A DNA stretch of 64,000 bases from Streptomyces hawaiiensis (GTDB taxonomy: Bacteria > Actinomycetota > Actinomycetes > Streptomycetales > Streptomycetaceae), in contig NZ_CP021978.1 in the NCBI RefSeq assembly GCF_004803895.1, forward strand, positions 2,728,001 through 2,792,000, given 5' to 3'. Within the stretch, counting starts at the first letter, position 1, and every line of letters begins with the position of its first letter. Shown piece after piece: positions 41,254 through 49,992 of this stretch. The translations under genes and the position numbers were made by a program. The notes under the pieces were generated by a model, which saw only the letters and a program-made list of their open reading frames with translations, had not been told where the DNA came from and did not search any database.

Positions 41254-42417
41254 GTGCGCATCACCGGAATCAGCACACACGTGGTCGGGACGCCTTGGCG
41301 CAACCTGACGTACGTCCAGGTGCACACCGACGAGGGGCTCACCGGAGTCGGCGAGACCCGGATGCTGGGACACACCGACGCCCTTCTCGGTTACCTGAGG
41401 GAGGCCGAGGCCAATCACATTCTCGGCTCCGACCCCTTCGCTGTCGAGGACCTCGTCAAGCGCATGAAGTACGGCGACTACGGCCGTGCGGGCGAGATCG
41501 TCATGTCCGGCATCGCCGTGATCGAGATGGCGTGCTGGGACATCAAGGGCAAGGCCCTGGGGGTCCCCGTCTGGCAGCTGCTGGGCGGCAAGGTCACCGA
41601 CAAGGTCAAGGCATACGCCAACGGCTGGTACACCACCGAGCGGACCCCGGAGGCCTACCACAAGGCCGCCCAGGGCGTGATGGAGCGCGGCTACCGGGCG
41701 CTCAAGATCGACCCCTTCGGCACCGGCCACTTCGAGCTGGACCACCAGCAGACCCTGTACGCCGTCTCCCTGATCGAGGCGGTCCGGGACGCCATCGGCC
41801 CCGAGGCCGAGCTGATGCTGGAGATGCACGGCCGCTTCTCCCCCGCCACGGCCGTGCGCCTGGCCAGGGAGCTGGCGCCGTTCAAGCCGGCTTGGCTGGA
41901 GGAGCCGGTCCCGCCGGAGAATTTCAAGGCGCTGGAGAAGGTCGCCGCCAAGGTCGACATGCCGGTCGCCACCGGTGAGCGCATCCACGACCGGATCGAG
42001 TTCCGGGAGCTGTTCGAGAGCCAGGCCGTCGACATCATCCAGCCGGACGTCGGCCACATCGGCGGCATCTGGGAGACCAGGAAGCTCGCGGCGACCGCCG
42101 AGACGCACTACATGCTCGTGGCCCCCCACAACGTGGGCGGCCCGGTCCTGACCGCCGCGTCCCTGCAGGTCGGCTTCACCGCCCCGAACTTCAAGATCCT
42201 GGAGCACTTCAACGACTTCGCCGACGCGGAGATCAAGAAGGTCGTCAAGGGCGCCCCGCAGGTGAACCCGGAGGACGGCTGCTTCCACCTCTCCGACGCC
42301 CCCGGCCTCGGTGTGGAGCTGGACGTCGACGCCGCCGCCGAGTTCCCCCAGCAGCAGGCCCGCTTCGACCTCTGGGCGGAGGGCTGGGAACAGCGCAAGC
42401 CGAAGGGCCCGCAGTGA
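41254..42417 (+). CDS. Enolase-superfamily sugar acid dehydratase (galactonate dehydratase-like)
   Basis: The 387-residue enzyme has the mandelate racemase/muconate lactonizing fold. Metal-ligand region LMLEMHGRF, WLEEPVPPE and ATGERIHDR give the three acidic ligands; LKIDPFG carries the Lys base and VAPHNVGG the His base. The overall layout resembles D-galactonate or arabinonate-type dehydratases, so it probably removes water from an aldonic acid. GTG 41254 is selected because GAGGGA lies at good spacing and the protein then begins MRITGIST as in the family. Its stop overlaps the next start (GTGA). Confidence 0.85.
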   Translation: MRITGISTHVVGTPWRNLTYVQVHTDEGLTGVGETRMLGHTDALLGYLREAEANHILGSDPFAVEDLVKRMKYGDYGRAGEIVMSGIAVIEMACWDIKGKALGVPVWQLLGGKVTDKVKAYANGWYTTERTPEAYHKAAQGVMERGYRALKIDPFGTGHFELDHQQTLYAVSLIEAVRDAIGPEAELMLEMHGRFSPATAVRLARELAPFKPAWLEEPVPPENFKALEKVAAKVDMPVATGERIHDRIEFRELFESQAVDIIQPDVGHIGGIWETRKLAATAETHYMLVAPHNVGGPVLTAASLQVGFTAPNFKILEHFNDFADAEIKKVVKGAPQVNPEDGCFHLSDAPGLGVELDVDAAAEFPQQQARFDLWAEGWEQRKPKGPQ

Positions 42418-43418
42418 GCACCGCGGTCGTCATCGACGCCCCGGGCGAGCACCGTCTCGTCCCGCACGAGCCCCGGCGGCCCGCGGCCGGCGAGGCGCTG
42501 GTCCGGGTGCACGCCTCCGGGATCTGCGGCAGCGACCGCGAGGTCTACCAGGGCAACCGCCCCGAGGGCTATGTGCGCTACCCGCTGACCCCGGGCCACG
42601 AGTGGTCCGGGACGGTGGAGGCCGTGGGCGCAGGCGTCCCGGAGTCCCTCGTCGGCCGCAAGGTCGTCGGTGAGGGCTTTCGAAACTGTCAGGTCTGCGA
42701 TCGCTGCCACGCGGGCGACACGACCCTGTGCACGGCCGGCTACGAGGAGACCGGGTTCACCCAGCCGGGCGCGATGGCGGCCACGCTGACCCTCCCGGCC
42801 CGTCTCCTGCACGCCCTCCCGGACGACTGCGACCTCACGGCCGCGGCCCTCCTGGAGCCCGCCGCGTGCATCGCGGCCGCCGCGCTGAAGGGCAACGCGC
42901 AGCCCGGCGAGCGCGTCGCCGTGGTCGGCACCGGCACCCTCGGCATGTTCGCCGTGCAGTTCCTGAAGGCGAACTCGCCGGCCGAGCTGCTGGTCGTCGG
43001 CACCCGCCGGGACCGTGAGGCGCTGTCGCGGCAGTACGGCGCGACGGACTTCCGGACGAAGGACCAGGAACTCCCGGACGACTTCGACGTGGTGATCGAG
43101 ACGGCCGGGTCCGCGGACGCCGCCCGGACCTCGGCCGGCCTGCTCAGGCGGGGCGGCCGGCTGGTCCTGACCGGCATCCCGGCACCGGACGCCGACGGTC
43201 TCGACCCGACCGACCTCGTCGTACGGCAGCTGGAGGTGCACACCGTCTTCGGTGCCCCGCCGGACGCCTGGGCGCACACGGTGCGGGTGTTCGCCGCCGG
43301 CCTGCTCGACCCGCTGCCGCTGGTGACGCACGAGCTGCCGCTCACCGAGTTCGCGCAGGCCATCGAACTGGTCGGGGCCGGCGATCCCAAGGTGGGCAAG
43401 GTCCTGCTCCGCCCCTAG
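42414..43418 (+). CDS. Zinc-dependent alcohol/polyol dehydrogenase
   Basis: The 334-residue medium-chain dehydrogenase has catalytic zinc ligands Cys38, His62 and Glu63 (GICGSDRE, PGHEWSG) and a structural zinc site (NCQVCDRCHAGDTTLC). The Rossmann motif VVGTGTLGMFAVQF binds NAD(P)+. It likely oxidises a sugar or sugar-derived alcohol, working with the dehydratase to which it is coupled by a 4-bp overlap. Related proteins include L-threonine and sorbitol dehydrogenases, so substrate is open. Confidence 0.9.
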   Translation: MSTAVVIDAPGEHRLVPHEPRRPAAGEALVRVHASGICGSDREVYQGNRPEGYVRYPLTPGHEWSGTVEAVGAGVPESLVGRKVVGEGFRNCQVCDRCHAGDTTLCTAGYEETGFTQPGAMAATLTLPARLLHALPDDCDLTAAALLEPAACIAAAALKGNAQPGERVAVVGTGTLGMFAVQFLKANSPAELLVVGTRRDREALSRQYGATDFRTKDQELPDDFDVVIETAGSADAARTSAGLLRRGGRLVLTGIPAPDADGLDPTDLVVRQLEVHTVFGAPPDAWAHTVRVFAAGLLDPLPLVTHELPLTEFAQAIELVGAGDPKVGKVLLRP

Positions 43419-43420
43419 AC

Positions 43421-43465
43421 GTACGCCGGTACGGGGGCAACCTGACGGCTCCCGTACCGGCGTAC
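43421..43465 (+). terminator. Long hairpin after the dehydrogenase gene
   Basis: GTACGCCGGTACGGG (43421-43435) pairs perfectly with 43451-43465, a 15-bp stem with a 15-nt loop, starting 3 bp past the stop codon. It ends the dehydratase-dehydrogenase unit before the next operator. Confidence 0.75.
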
Positions 43466-43532
43466 ACCCAGCCTTGCCCCACCCCGAGCGCCGTACTCAG
43501 AGCCGCGCCGTACTCAGAGCCGCGAACCTTGT

Positions 43533-43546
43533 CCGAAATATCGAAC
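43533..43546. promoter_or_regulatory. Shared operator, site 2 (U32-like gene)
   Basis: CCGAAATATCGAAC, 13 of 14 bases identical to site 1, lies 15 bp before the start codon, a position suited to repression. Confidence 0.6.
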
Positions 43547-43560
43547 CGAAGGACATTCCT

Positions 43561-44529
43561 GTGACCGACGCTTCCGCCACGGCAGCCCGCAGGCCCGGTG
43601 AGCAGGCGCTCACCGCCCTGGGCCTGAGCGCACCCGCCCCCGACCCCGCCGACGCCTCGCCGCACTCCTTCCCCGGCGGCGGCCGCTGGCGCACCGAGAT
43701 CCCCTCCTGCGAGGGTCCCGAGGCGCTGGCGGTGGTGCTGAAGGAGGCCTCACGGCTGGACGTGCCGATCCACCGGATCAGCCAGGGCAGCGGCGTGTGG
43801 ATGCTGACCGACGCCGAGATCACCGAGATGGTCGAGTCGACCGGTGAGCGCGACATCGAGCTCTGCCTGTTCACCGGCCCGCGCGGCACCTGGGACATCG
43901 GCGGGTCCACGCGCACCGACTCGCGGGGGGCCGGGCTGCGCGCCCGGGGCCACGACGCCGTCGCCGGCTGTGTCGAAGACGCCGTCAGGGCAACGGAGTT
44001 GGGTGTCAAGTGCCTGCTCGTCGCCGACGAGGGCGTGCTGTGGACGCTGCACCGGGCACGGGCCGCCGGAATCATCCCGGCCGACACGACACTCAAGGTC
44101 TCCGCGCTCATCGGCCCCGTCAACCCGGCCGCGTACGCGGTCTACGAGCGCCTCGGCGCCGACTCGGTCAATGTGCCGAGCGACCTGACGCTCGATCACC
44201 TCACCGAGATACGGCGGGTGTCGGGCGCCCCGATGGACATGTACATCGAGGCCCCCGACGACCTCGGCGGCTACGTGCGGATGTACGAGGTGGCCGAACT
44301 CATCAGACGCGGGGCCCCGTTGTACCTGAAGTTCGGCCTGTCCAAGGCGCCGGCGATCTACCCCTACGGGCACCACATGCGGGAGCTGACCCTGGCCACC
44401 GCCAAGGAACGCGTGCGGCGCGGCCGGCTCGCTCTGGACCTCCTGGCCCGCCACGGAGCGGACGGCGACATGGCGCCGCTCGGCTCACGGCTGCCCGGCG
44501 ATCTGCAACGGTTCGAAATCTCGTCATAA
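43561..44529 (+). CDS. U32-peptidase-like TIM-barrel protein of the sugar island
   Basis: The 322-residue protein appears to be a TIM barrel distantly like U32 family proteins: repeated strand/helix units (GVKCLLVADEGVLWTLHRA, STLKVSA-type ADTTLKVSALIGPVN, GADSVNVPSDLTLDHL) and a C-terminal APLYLKFGLSKAP with YPYGHHM. No signal peptide. I do not recognise a characterised homologue; the context (dehydratase, dehydrogenase, monosaccharide importer) suggests an aldolase or lyase acting on a sugar-acid product. GTG 43561 is chosen with AAGGAC upstream and because an operator occupies the sequence just before it. Confidence 0.65.
   Translation: MTDASATAARRPGEQALTALGLSAPAPDPADASPHSFPGGGRWRTEIPSCEGPEALAVVLKEASRLDVPIHRISQGSGVWMLTDAEITEMVESTGERDIELCLFTGPRGTWDIGGSTRTDSRGAGLRARGHDAVAGCVEDAVRATELGVKCLLVADEGVLWTLHRARAAGIIPADTTLKVSALIGPVNPAAYAVYERLGADSVNVPSDLTLDHLTEIRRVSGAPMDMYIEAPDDLGGYVRMYEVAELIRRGAPLYLKFGLSKAPAIYPYGHHMRELTLATAKERVRRGRLALDLLARHGADGDMAPLGSRLPGDLQRFEISS
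44512..44523. promoter_or_regulatory. Shared operator, site 3 (chvE)
   Basis: TTCGAAATCTCG overlaps the last codons of the U32-like gene, 145 bp upstream of chvE; the core CGAAATCTCG equals that of site 1. Confidence 0.45.
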
Positions 44530-44589
44530 CGTTCCGGCTACTCGCCTTACAAAAAAAGACACAGCCGCGCACAATCCCACACATCTCTT

Positions 44590-44641
44590 CTCGGTCTTTC
44601 CGGCACGACCACCCGGAACGACTTCGCGCCCTCAGACCGAG
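44590..44641 (+). promoter_or_regulatory. Nested hairpin in the chvE leader
   Basis: CTCGGTCT (44590-44597) pairs with AGACCGAG (44634-44641), enclosing TTCCGG/CCGGAA (44598-44603 and 44613-44618). The structure would sit in the 5' leader of chvE, ending about 13 nt before the ribosome binding site. It could affect mRNA stability or translation; no known riboswitch is matched. Confidence 0.35.
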
Positions 44642-44667
44642 CCCTGCCAACATCAAGGATGATGATC

Positions 44668-45780
44668 ATGCGTAACCGCAGAGCCGCTCTCACCGCCATA
44701 GCCGGAGCCGCGTCCCTCGCCCTCACCCTGTCCGCCTGCGGCCAGAGCGGCGAGGGGGGCAGCAAGGACAGCGAAGGCGACACCAAGGGCGCGACGATCG
44801 GCATCGCGATGCCGACCAAGTCCTCCGAGCGCTGGATCGCCGACGGCAAGAACGTCGTGACGGAGCTGGAGTCCAAGGGCTACAAGACCAAGCTGGTCTA
44901 CGGCGAGGACGACCCGGACCAGCAGGTCTCACAGGTCGAGAACCTGATCACGCAGGGCGTCAAGGCGCTGATCATCGCCGCGATCGACAACAAGTCGATG
45001 AACAACGTGCTCCAGCAGGCCAAGGACGCCAACATCCCGGTCATCTCCTACGACCGCCTGATCCTCGGCACGAAGAACGTCGACTACTACGCCTCGTTCG
45101 ACAACGAGAAGGTCGGCGAGCTCCAGGGCACCTACATCGTCGAGAAGCTCGGCCTGAAGGACGGCTCCAAGAAGGGCCCCTTCAACATCGAGCTGTTCGC
45201 CGGCTCCAACGACGACAACAACACCCGCTACTTCTTCGGCGGCGCGATGAAGGTCCTGCAGCCCTACATCGACAAGAAGCAGCTCGTCGTCCGCTCCGGC
45301 CAGACCAAGCTCAACCAGGTCACCACCCTGCGCTGGGACGGCGGCACCGCCCAGAAGCGCATGGACGACGTCCTGACGTCGGCCTACAAGAGCGAGCGCG
45401 TCGACGCGGTCCTCTCCCCCTACGACGGCATCTCCATCGGCATCCTGTCGGCGCTGAAGTCGGACGACTACGGCTCCAAGAGCAAGCCGCTGCCGGTCGT
45501 CACGGGCCAGGACGCCGAGGTCGCCTCGGTGAAGTCGATCATCTCCGGCCAGCAGTCGATGACCGTCTACAAGGACCTCCGTCAGCTCGCCAAGGTGTCC
45601 TCGAACATGGTCGACGCGCTGCTCAACAAGAAGAAGCCCGAGGTCAACGACACCAAGACCTACGACAACGGCGCGAAGGTCGTCCCGGCCTACCTGCTGG
45701 AGCCGGTCGCCGTCGACAAGAGCAACTACCAGAAGGAGCTCGTCGACTCCGGCTACCTCAAGGAGAGCGACCTCAAGTAG
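44668..45780 (+). CDS. chvE: ChvE-type multiple monosaccharide-binding lipoprotein
   Basis: The 370-residue solute-binding protein has a lipoprotein signal with lipobox LSAC (Cys about residue 24) and a periplasmic-binding-protein fold of the ribose/ChvE class ([35 protein letters not shown]). Anchored outside the membrane, it delivers pentoses or hexoses such as arabinose, xylose or galactose to the MmsAB transporter. Three ATG/ATC codons cluster at the start; ATG 44668 has the best spacing (8 nt) from AAGGA. Confidence 0.93.
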   Translation: MRNRRAALTAIAGAASLALTLSACGQSGEGGSKDSEGDTKGATIGIAMPTKSSERWIADGKNVVTELESKGYKTKLVYGEDDPDQQVSQVENLITQGVKALIIAAIDNKSMNNVLQQAKDANIPVISYDRLILGTKNVDYYASFDNEKVGELQGTYIVEKLGLKDGSKKGPFNIELFAGSNDDNNTRYFFGGAMKVLQPYIDKKQLVVRSGQTKLNQVTTLRWDGGTAQKRMDDVLTSAYKSERVDAVLSPYDGISIGILSALKSDDYGSKSKPLPVVTGQDAEVASVKSIISGQQSMTVYKDLRQLAKVSSNMVDALLNKKKPEVNDTKTYDNGAKVVPAYLLEPVAVDKSNYQKELVDSGYLKESDLK

Positions 45781-45826
45781 TCCCCGCCACCGACCGACGA
45801 TTCACCACTGATTGGAAGGCACGACC

Positions 45827-47377
45827 ATGGCGGGACCCGTCCTGGAAATGCGCTCGATCGTCAAGACCTTTCCCGGCGTCAAGGCGCTGTCGGACGTCAC
45901 ACTGACCGTCCGGCAGGGCGAGGTCCACGCCATCTGCGGGGAGAACGGCGCCGGCAAGTCGACCTTGATGAAGGTCCTCTCCGGCGTCCACCCGCACGGC
46001 ACGTACGAAGGCGACATCCTCTTCGAGGGTGAGGTCTGCGAGTTCAAGGACATCCGGGCGAGCGAGCAGCGCGGCATCGTCATCATCCACCAGGAACTGG
46101 CGCTGTCGCCGTACCTCTCCCTCGCGGAGAACATTTTCCTCGGCAACGAGCACGCCAAGGGTGGGTTCATCGACTGGAGGGAGACGCTGCGGCACGCCAC
46201 CGAGCTGCTGCGGCGGGTCGGGCTGGCCGACCACCCCGACACCCGCGTCGCCGACATCGGCGTGGGCAAGCAGCAGCTCGTGGAGATCGCGAAGGCCCTG
46301 TCGAAGAAGGTGAAGCTGCTCATCCTGGATGAGCCGACCGCCGCCCTGAACGACGAGGACAGCGACAAACTCCTGGATCTCATCCTGGAGTTGAAGAAGC
46401 AGGGCATCACCTCGATCATCATCTCCCACAAGCTCAACGAGATCCGCAAGGTCGCCGACTCGGTGACGATCCTCCGCGACGGCCAGACCATCGAGACCCT
46501 CGATGTGAAGGCCCCGGAGACCTCCGAGGACCGGATCATCAGCGGCATGGTCGGCCGCGACCTGGAGAACCGCTTCCCGGAGCGGTCGCCGCACGAGCCC
46601 GAGGAGGGCGCGGCGCCGGCCCTGGAGATCCGGGGCTGGACCGTGCACCACCCGATCGACCAGCAGCGCAAGGTGTGCGACGACGTGTCGCTCCACGTGC
46701 GGCGCGGGGAGATCGTCGGGATCGCCGGCCTCATGGGCGCCGGGCGCACCGAACTCGCGATGAGCGTCTTCGGCCGCACCTACGGCCGGTACGCCGGCGG
46801 CACGGTCCTGAAGGACGGCAAGGAGATCCGTACGAAGTCCGTCCCCGAGGCGGTCAAGCACGGCATCGCGTACGTCACCGAGGACCGCAAGCACTACGGA
46901 CTGAACCTCATCGACACCATCAACCGGAACATCTCGCTGAGCGCCCTGGGCAAGGTCGCCAAGCGCGGTGTGGTGGACGAGCACGCGGAGCGGCAGGTCG
47001 CCGAGGGCTTCCGCAAGTCCATGAACATCAAGGCGCCGACGGTGTTCGAGCCGGTGGGCAAGCTGTCGGGCGGCAACCAGCAGAAGGTCGTCCTCAGCAA
47101 GTGGATCTTCTCGGGTCCGGACGTGCTGATCCTGGACGAGCCGACGCGCGGCATCGACGTCGGCGCCAAGTACGAGATCTACACGGTCATCGACCAGCTG
47201 GCCGCCCAGGGCAAGGCGGTCGTCTTCATCTCCTCCGAGCTGCCCGAACTGCTCGGCATGTGCGACCGCATCTACACGATGGCCGCGGGGCGGCTGACGG
47301 GTGAGTTCTCGCGGGCCGAGGCCTCCCAGGAATCGCTGATGCGTCAGATGACGAAGGACAAAGAGGTAACCCGATGA
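45827..47377 (+). CDS. mmsA: Monosaccharide ABC transporter ATP-binding protein
   Basis: The 516-residue protein is a tandem ATPase, as in all ribose/xylose-class importers. The first half has Walker [10 protein letters not shown] and [12 protein letters not shown]; the second half has the degenerate Walker [10 protein letters not shown], signature LSGGNQQKV and [13 protein letters not shown]. It drives import through MmsB. ATG 45827 follows GGAAGG. The gene is 47 bp after chvE and overlaps mmsB by 4 bp. Confidence 0.96.
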   Translation: MAGPVLEMRSIVKTFPGVKALSDVTLTVRQGEVHAICGENGAGKSTLMKVLSGVHPHGTYEGDILFEGEVCEFKDIRASEQRGIVIIHQELALSPYLSLAENIFLGNEHAKGGFIDWRETLRHATELLRRVGLADHPDTRVADIGVGKQQLVEIAKALSKKVKLLILDEPTAALNDEDSDKLLDLILELKKQGITSIIISHKLNEIRKVADSVTILRDGQTIETLDVKAPETSEDRIISGMVGRDLENRFPERSPHEPEEGAAPALEIRGWTVHHPIDQQRKVCDDVSLHVRRGEIVGIAGLMGAGRTELAMSVFGRTYGRYAGGTVLKDGKEIRTKSVPEAVKHGIAYVTEDRKHYGLNLIDTINRNISLSALGKVAKRGVVDEHAERQVAEGFRKSMNIKAPTVFEPVGKLSGGNQQKVVLSKWIFSGPDVLILDEPTRGIDVGAKYEIYTVIDQLAAQGKAVVFISSELPELLGMCDRIYTMAAGRLTGEFSRAEASQESLMRQMTKDKEVTR

Positions 47378-48618
47378 GCACGGACGTGACCGCCAAGAGC
47401 CCGGCCCCCGCGCCGCCGGGCAAGAGCGGAGGGGCCGCGGCCGACGGCCTGCTGCAGCTGGTGATGGACGGCATGCGCCGCAACATGCGGCAGTACGGCA
47501 TGCTGATCGCGCTGGGCCTGATCGTGGTGCTGTTCGCCGTCTGGACCGACGGCGACCTGCTGCTGCCGCGCAACGTCTCCAACCTGGTGCTGCAGAACAG
47601 CTACATCCTGATCCTCGCGATCGGCATGATGCTGGTCATCATCGCCGGCCACATCGACCTGTCGGTCGGCTCACTGACGGCGTTCGTCGGCTCGATGGCC
47701 GCCGTGTTCATGGTGAAACAGGACCTGCCCTGGCCCGTCGCCGTGGTGCTGTGCCTGGCCGTGGGCGCGGTCGCGGGTGCCGTACAAGGGTTCTTCATCG
47801 CGTACGGCGGGATACCGTCGTTCATCGTGACCCTGGCGGGCATGCTGATCTTCCGCGGTCTGACGGAGATCTTCCTGGAGGGCCAGACCCTCGGCCCGTT
47901 CCCGGACGGACTGCAGAAGGTCGCCAACGGGTTCCTGCCCGAGGTCGGCCCGGACACGAACTACCACAACCTCACTCTGCTACTGGGCTTCGCGATGATC
48001 GCCTTCGTGATCTTCCAGGAGGTCCGTGACCGCAAGCGGCAGCAGGAGTTCAACCTGGACGTCCCGCCCACCAAGCTGTTCCTGCTGAAGCTGGTCGCGA
48101 TCGGCGCCGCCGTGCTGACGCTCACCATGCTGCTGGCCAGCTACAAGGGCGCCCCGATCGTGCTGCTCGTCCTGGGCGTGCTGCTCGTCGGCTTCGGCTA
48201 CATCATGCGCAACGCGATCATCGGCCGCCACATCTACGCCATCGGCGGCAACCTCCCGGCGGCCAAGCTGTCGGGTGTGAAGGACAAGAAGGTCACCTTC
48301 CTGGTCTTCCTGAACATGGGCATGCTCGCGGCCCTGGCGGGTCTGGTCTTCGCCGCCCGCTTCAACGCGGCCTCTCCCAAGGCCGGCCTCAACTTCGAGC
48401 TGGAGGCGATCGCGGCCTCGTTCATCGGCGGTGCGTCGATGAGCGGCGGTGTCGGCACCGTGCTCGGCGCGATCATCGGTGGCCTGGTCCTGGGCGTTCT
48501 GAACAACGGTATGAACCTCGTCGGTATCGGCACCGACTGGCAGCAGGTCATCAAGGGCCTGGTGCTGCTGGCGGCGGTCGGATTCGACGTGTGGAACAAG
48601 CGCAAGGTCGGTTCGTAA
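47374..48618 (+). CDS. mmsB: Monosaccharide ABC transporter permease
   Basis: The 414-residue permease has about ten transmembrane helices and the BPD_transp_2 signature ([20 protein letters not shown]; later AAKLSGV and [20 protein letters not shown]). It is the XylH/GguB-type channel subunit, dimeric in the membrane with MmsA. A Pro/Ala-rich N-terminal tail of about 30 residues precedes the first helix. Overlaps mmsA (ATGA). Confidence 0.95.
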   Translation: MSTDVTAKSPAPAPPGKSGGAAADGLLQLVMDGMRRNMRQYGMLIALGLIVVLFAVWTDGDLLLPRNVSNLVLQNSYILILAIGMMLVIIAGHIDLSVGSLTAFVGSMAAVFMVKQDLPWPVAVVLCLAVGAVAGAVQGFFIAYGGIPSFIVTLAGMLIFRGLTEIFLEGQTLGPFPDGLQKVANGFLPEVGPDTNYHNLTLLLGFAMIAFVIFQEVRDRKRQQEFNLDVPPTKLFLLKLVAIGAAVLTLTMLLASYKGAPIVLLVLGVLLVGFGYIMRNAIIGRHIYAIGGNLPAAKLSGVKDKKVTFLVFLNMGMLAALAGLVFAARFNAASPKAGLNFELEAIAASFIGGASMSGGVGTVLGAIIGGLVLGVLNNGMNLVGIGTDWQQVIKGLVLLAAVGFDVWNKRKVGS

Positions 48619-48627
48619 GTCAGCTGG

Positions 48628-48652
48628 GGGCCCCGCCACAACGGCGGGGCCC
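48628..48652 (+). terminator. Hairpin after mmsB
   Basis: A 10-bp stem (48628-48637 with 48643-48652) around ACAAC follows mmsB; the exported epimerase begins 25 bp later, so this may reduce rather than end transcription. Confidence 0.6.
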
Positions 48653-48676
48653 TCTCCTCATACGGGAGCCGCACAC

Positions 48677-49822
48677 ATGGAACTGAACAGACGCACGGTC
48701 ATCGCGGGAGCGGCGGCGGGCATAGCCGCAACCACGCTCGGCGGCACGGCGCACGCCACGGGAGGCAGGAAGCCGGTGAAGACGCTCTTCGGCAAGCTGG
48801 CCGACGGCACCAAGATCTACAGCTGGTCACTGGAGAACGGCGGCACCCGCCTGAAGGTCCTCTCCTGGGGCGGTGTCGTCCAGTCCCTGGAGATCCCCGA
48901 CCGTCGCGGCCGGTACGCCAACGTCTCCGCGGGCTTCGACAACATCGAGGACTACGTCGCGAAGACCCCGTACTTCGGTGCCCTCATCGGCCGGTACGGC
49001 AACCGCATCGGCAAGGGCAAGTTCACCCTCGACGGCAAGAACTACCAGCTGTCCGTGAACGACGGCGAGCAGAGCCTGCACGGCGGCACCCAGGGCTTCG
49101 ACAAGCGCGTGTGGGACGTCGAGCCGTTCACCAAGGGCTCCGACGTCGGCCTGTACCTGTACTACACGAGCGTCGACGGCGAGATGGGCTACCCGGGCAC
49201 GCTCAAGACCAAGGTGACGTACACGCTCACCCGGCACGGCGACTGGCGCATCGACTACGAGGCCACCACGGACAAGGCCACCGTCGTCAACCTCACCAGC
49301 CACGTCTACTGGAACCTCGCCGGTGAGGGCAGCGGCACGATCGAGGACCACGAGCTCCAGATCGCCGCCTCCCGCTACACGCCCACCGACGCGGGCCTGA
49401 TCCCCACGGGCGAGCTGGCCAAGGTCGCGGGCACTCCCTTCGACTTCGGCCGGACCAAGCCGATCGGCCGGGACATCCGCACCTCGCACCCGCAGCTGGT
49501 GACCGCCAAGGGCTTCGACCACAACTGGGTCCTGGACAAGGGCATCACCGCCCGGCCCGAGCACGTGGCCACCCTGCGCGACCCGGCCTCCGGCCGCAGC
49601 CTGAAGATCGCCACGAACGAGCCGGGCCTGCAGTTCTACTCCGGCAACTTCCTCGACGGCACGCTGACTGGCCCGTCCGGCCGCACCTACCGGCAGGGCG
49701 ACGCGCTGTGCCTGGAGACGCAGCACTTCCCGGACTCGCCGAACAAGCCGAAGTTCCCGTCGACGGTGCTGCGGCCGGGGCAGACGTACCGGACGACGAC
49801 GATCCACACGTTCGACTGCTGA
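48677..49822 (+). CDS. galM: Exported aldose 1-epimerase
   Basis: The 381-residue epimerase has the GalM motifs GRYGNRIG, SLHGGTQGFDKRVW, TSHVYWNLAG and ETQHFPDSPN. Unlike the paralogue at 23341 it carries an N-terminal export signal of Tat type (NRRTVIAGAAAGIAATTLGG, cleavage after AHA at about 27). It would act outside the cell on monosaccharides released by the secreted glycosidases before uptake by ChvE-MmsAB, whose operon it closes. Confidence 0.94.
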   Translation: MELNRRTVIAGAAAGIAATTLGGTAHATGGRKPVKTLFGKLADGTKIYSWSLENGGTRLKVLSWGGVVQSLEIPDRRGRYANVSAGFDNIEDYVAKTPYFGALIGRYGNRIGKGKFTLDGKNYQLSVNDGEQSLHGGTQGFDKRVWDVEPFTKGSDVGLYLYYTSVDGEMGYPGTLKTKVTYTLTRHGDWRIDYEATTDKATVVNLTSHVYWNLAGEGSGTIEDHELQIAASRYTPTDAGLIPTGELAKVAGTPFDFGRTKPIGRDIRTSHPQLVTAKGFDHNWVLDKGITARPEHVATLRDPASGRSLKIATNEPGLQFYSGNFLDGTLTGPSGRTYRQGDALCLETQHFPDSPNKPKFPSTVLRPGQTYRTTTIHTFDC

Positions 49823-49909
49823 GGCCACTGACAGGTCTTCACAGAGTGGACACAAGTTCTGACCGTTTTCCCGACGGTTGAACAGTGCCACTGTGGCCTC
49901 CGTATGAAA

Positions 49910-49941
49910 GGGCGGCCCGCGCTCCCCCGCGCGGGCCGCCC
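49910..49941 (+). terminator. Terminator of the chvE-mmsAB-galM operon
   Basis: A 13-bp GC stem (49910-49922 with 49929-49941) with a TCCCCC loop is followed by TTAAA, 88 bp past the galM stop. Confidence 0.78.
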
Positions 49942-49992
49942 TTAAACGTCGGGTCCGGCCGTCCCCACGGGCCCGCCTCATACGGAGGTTCC

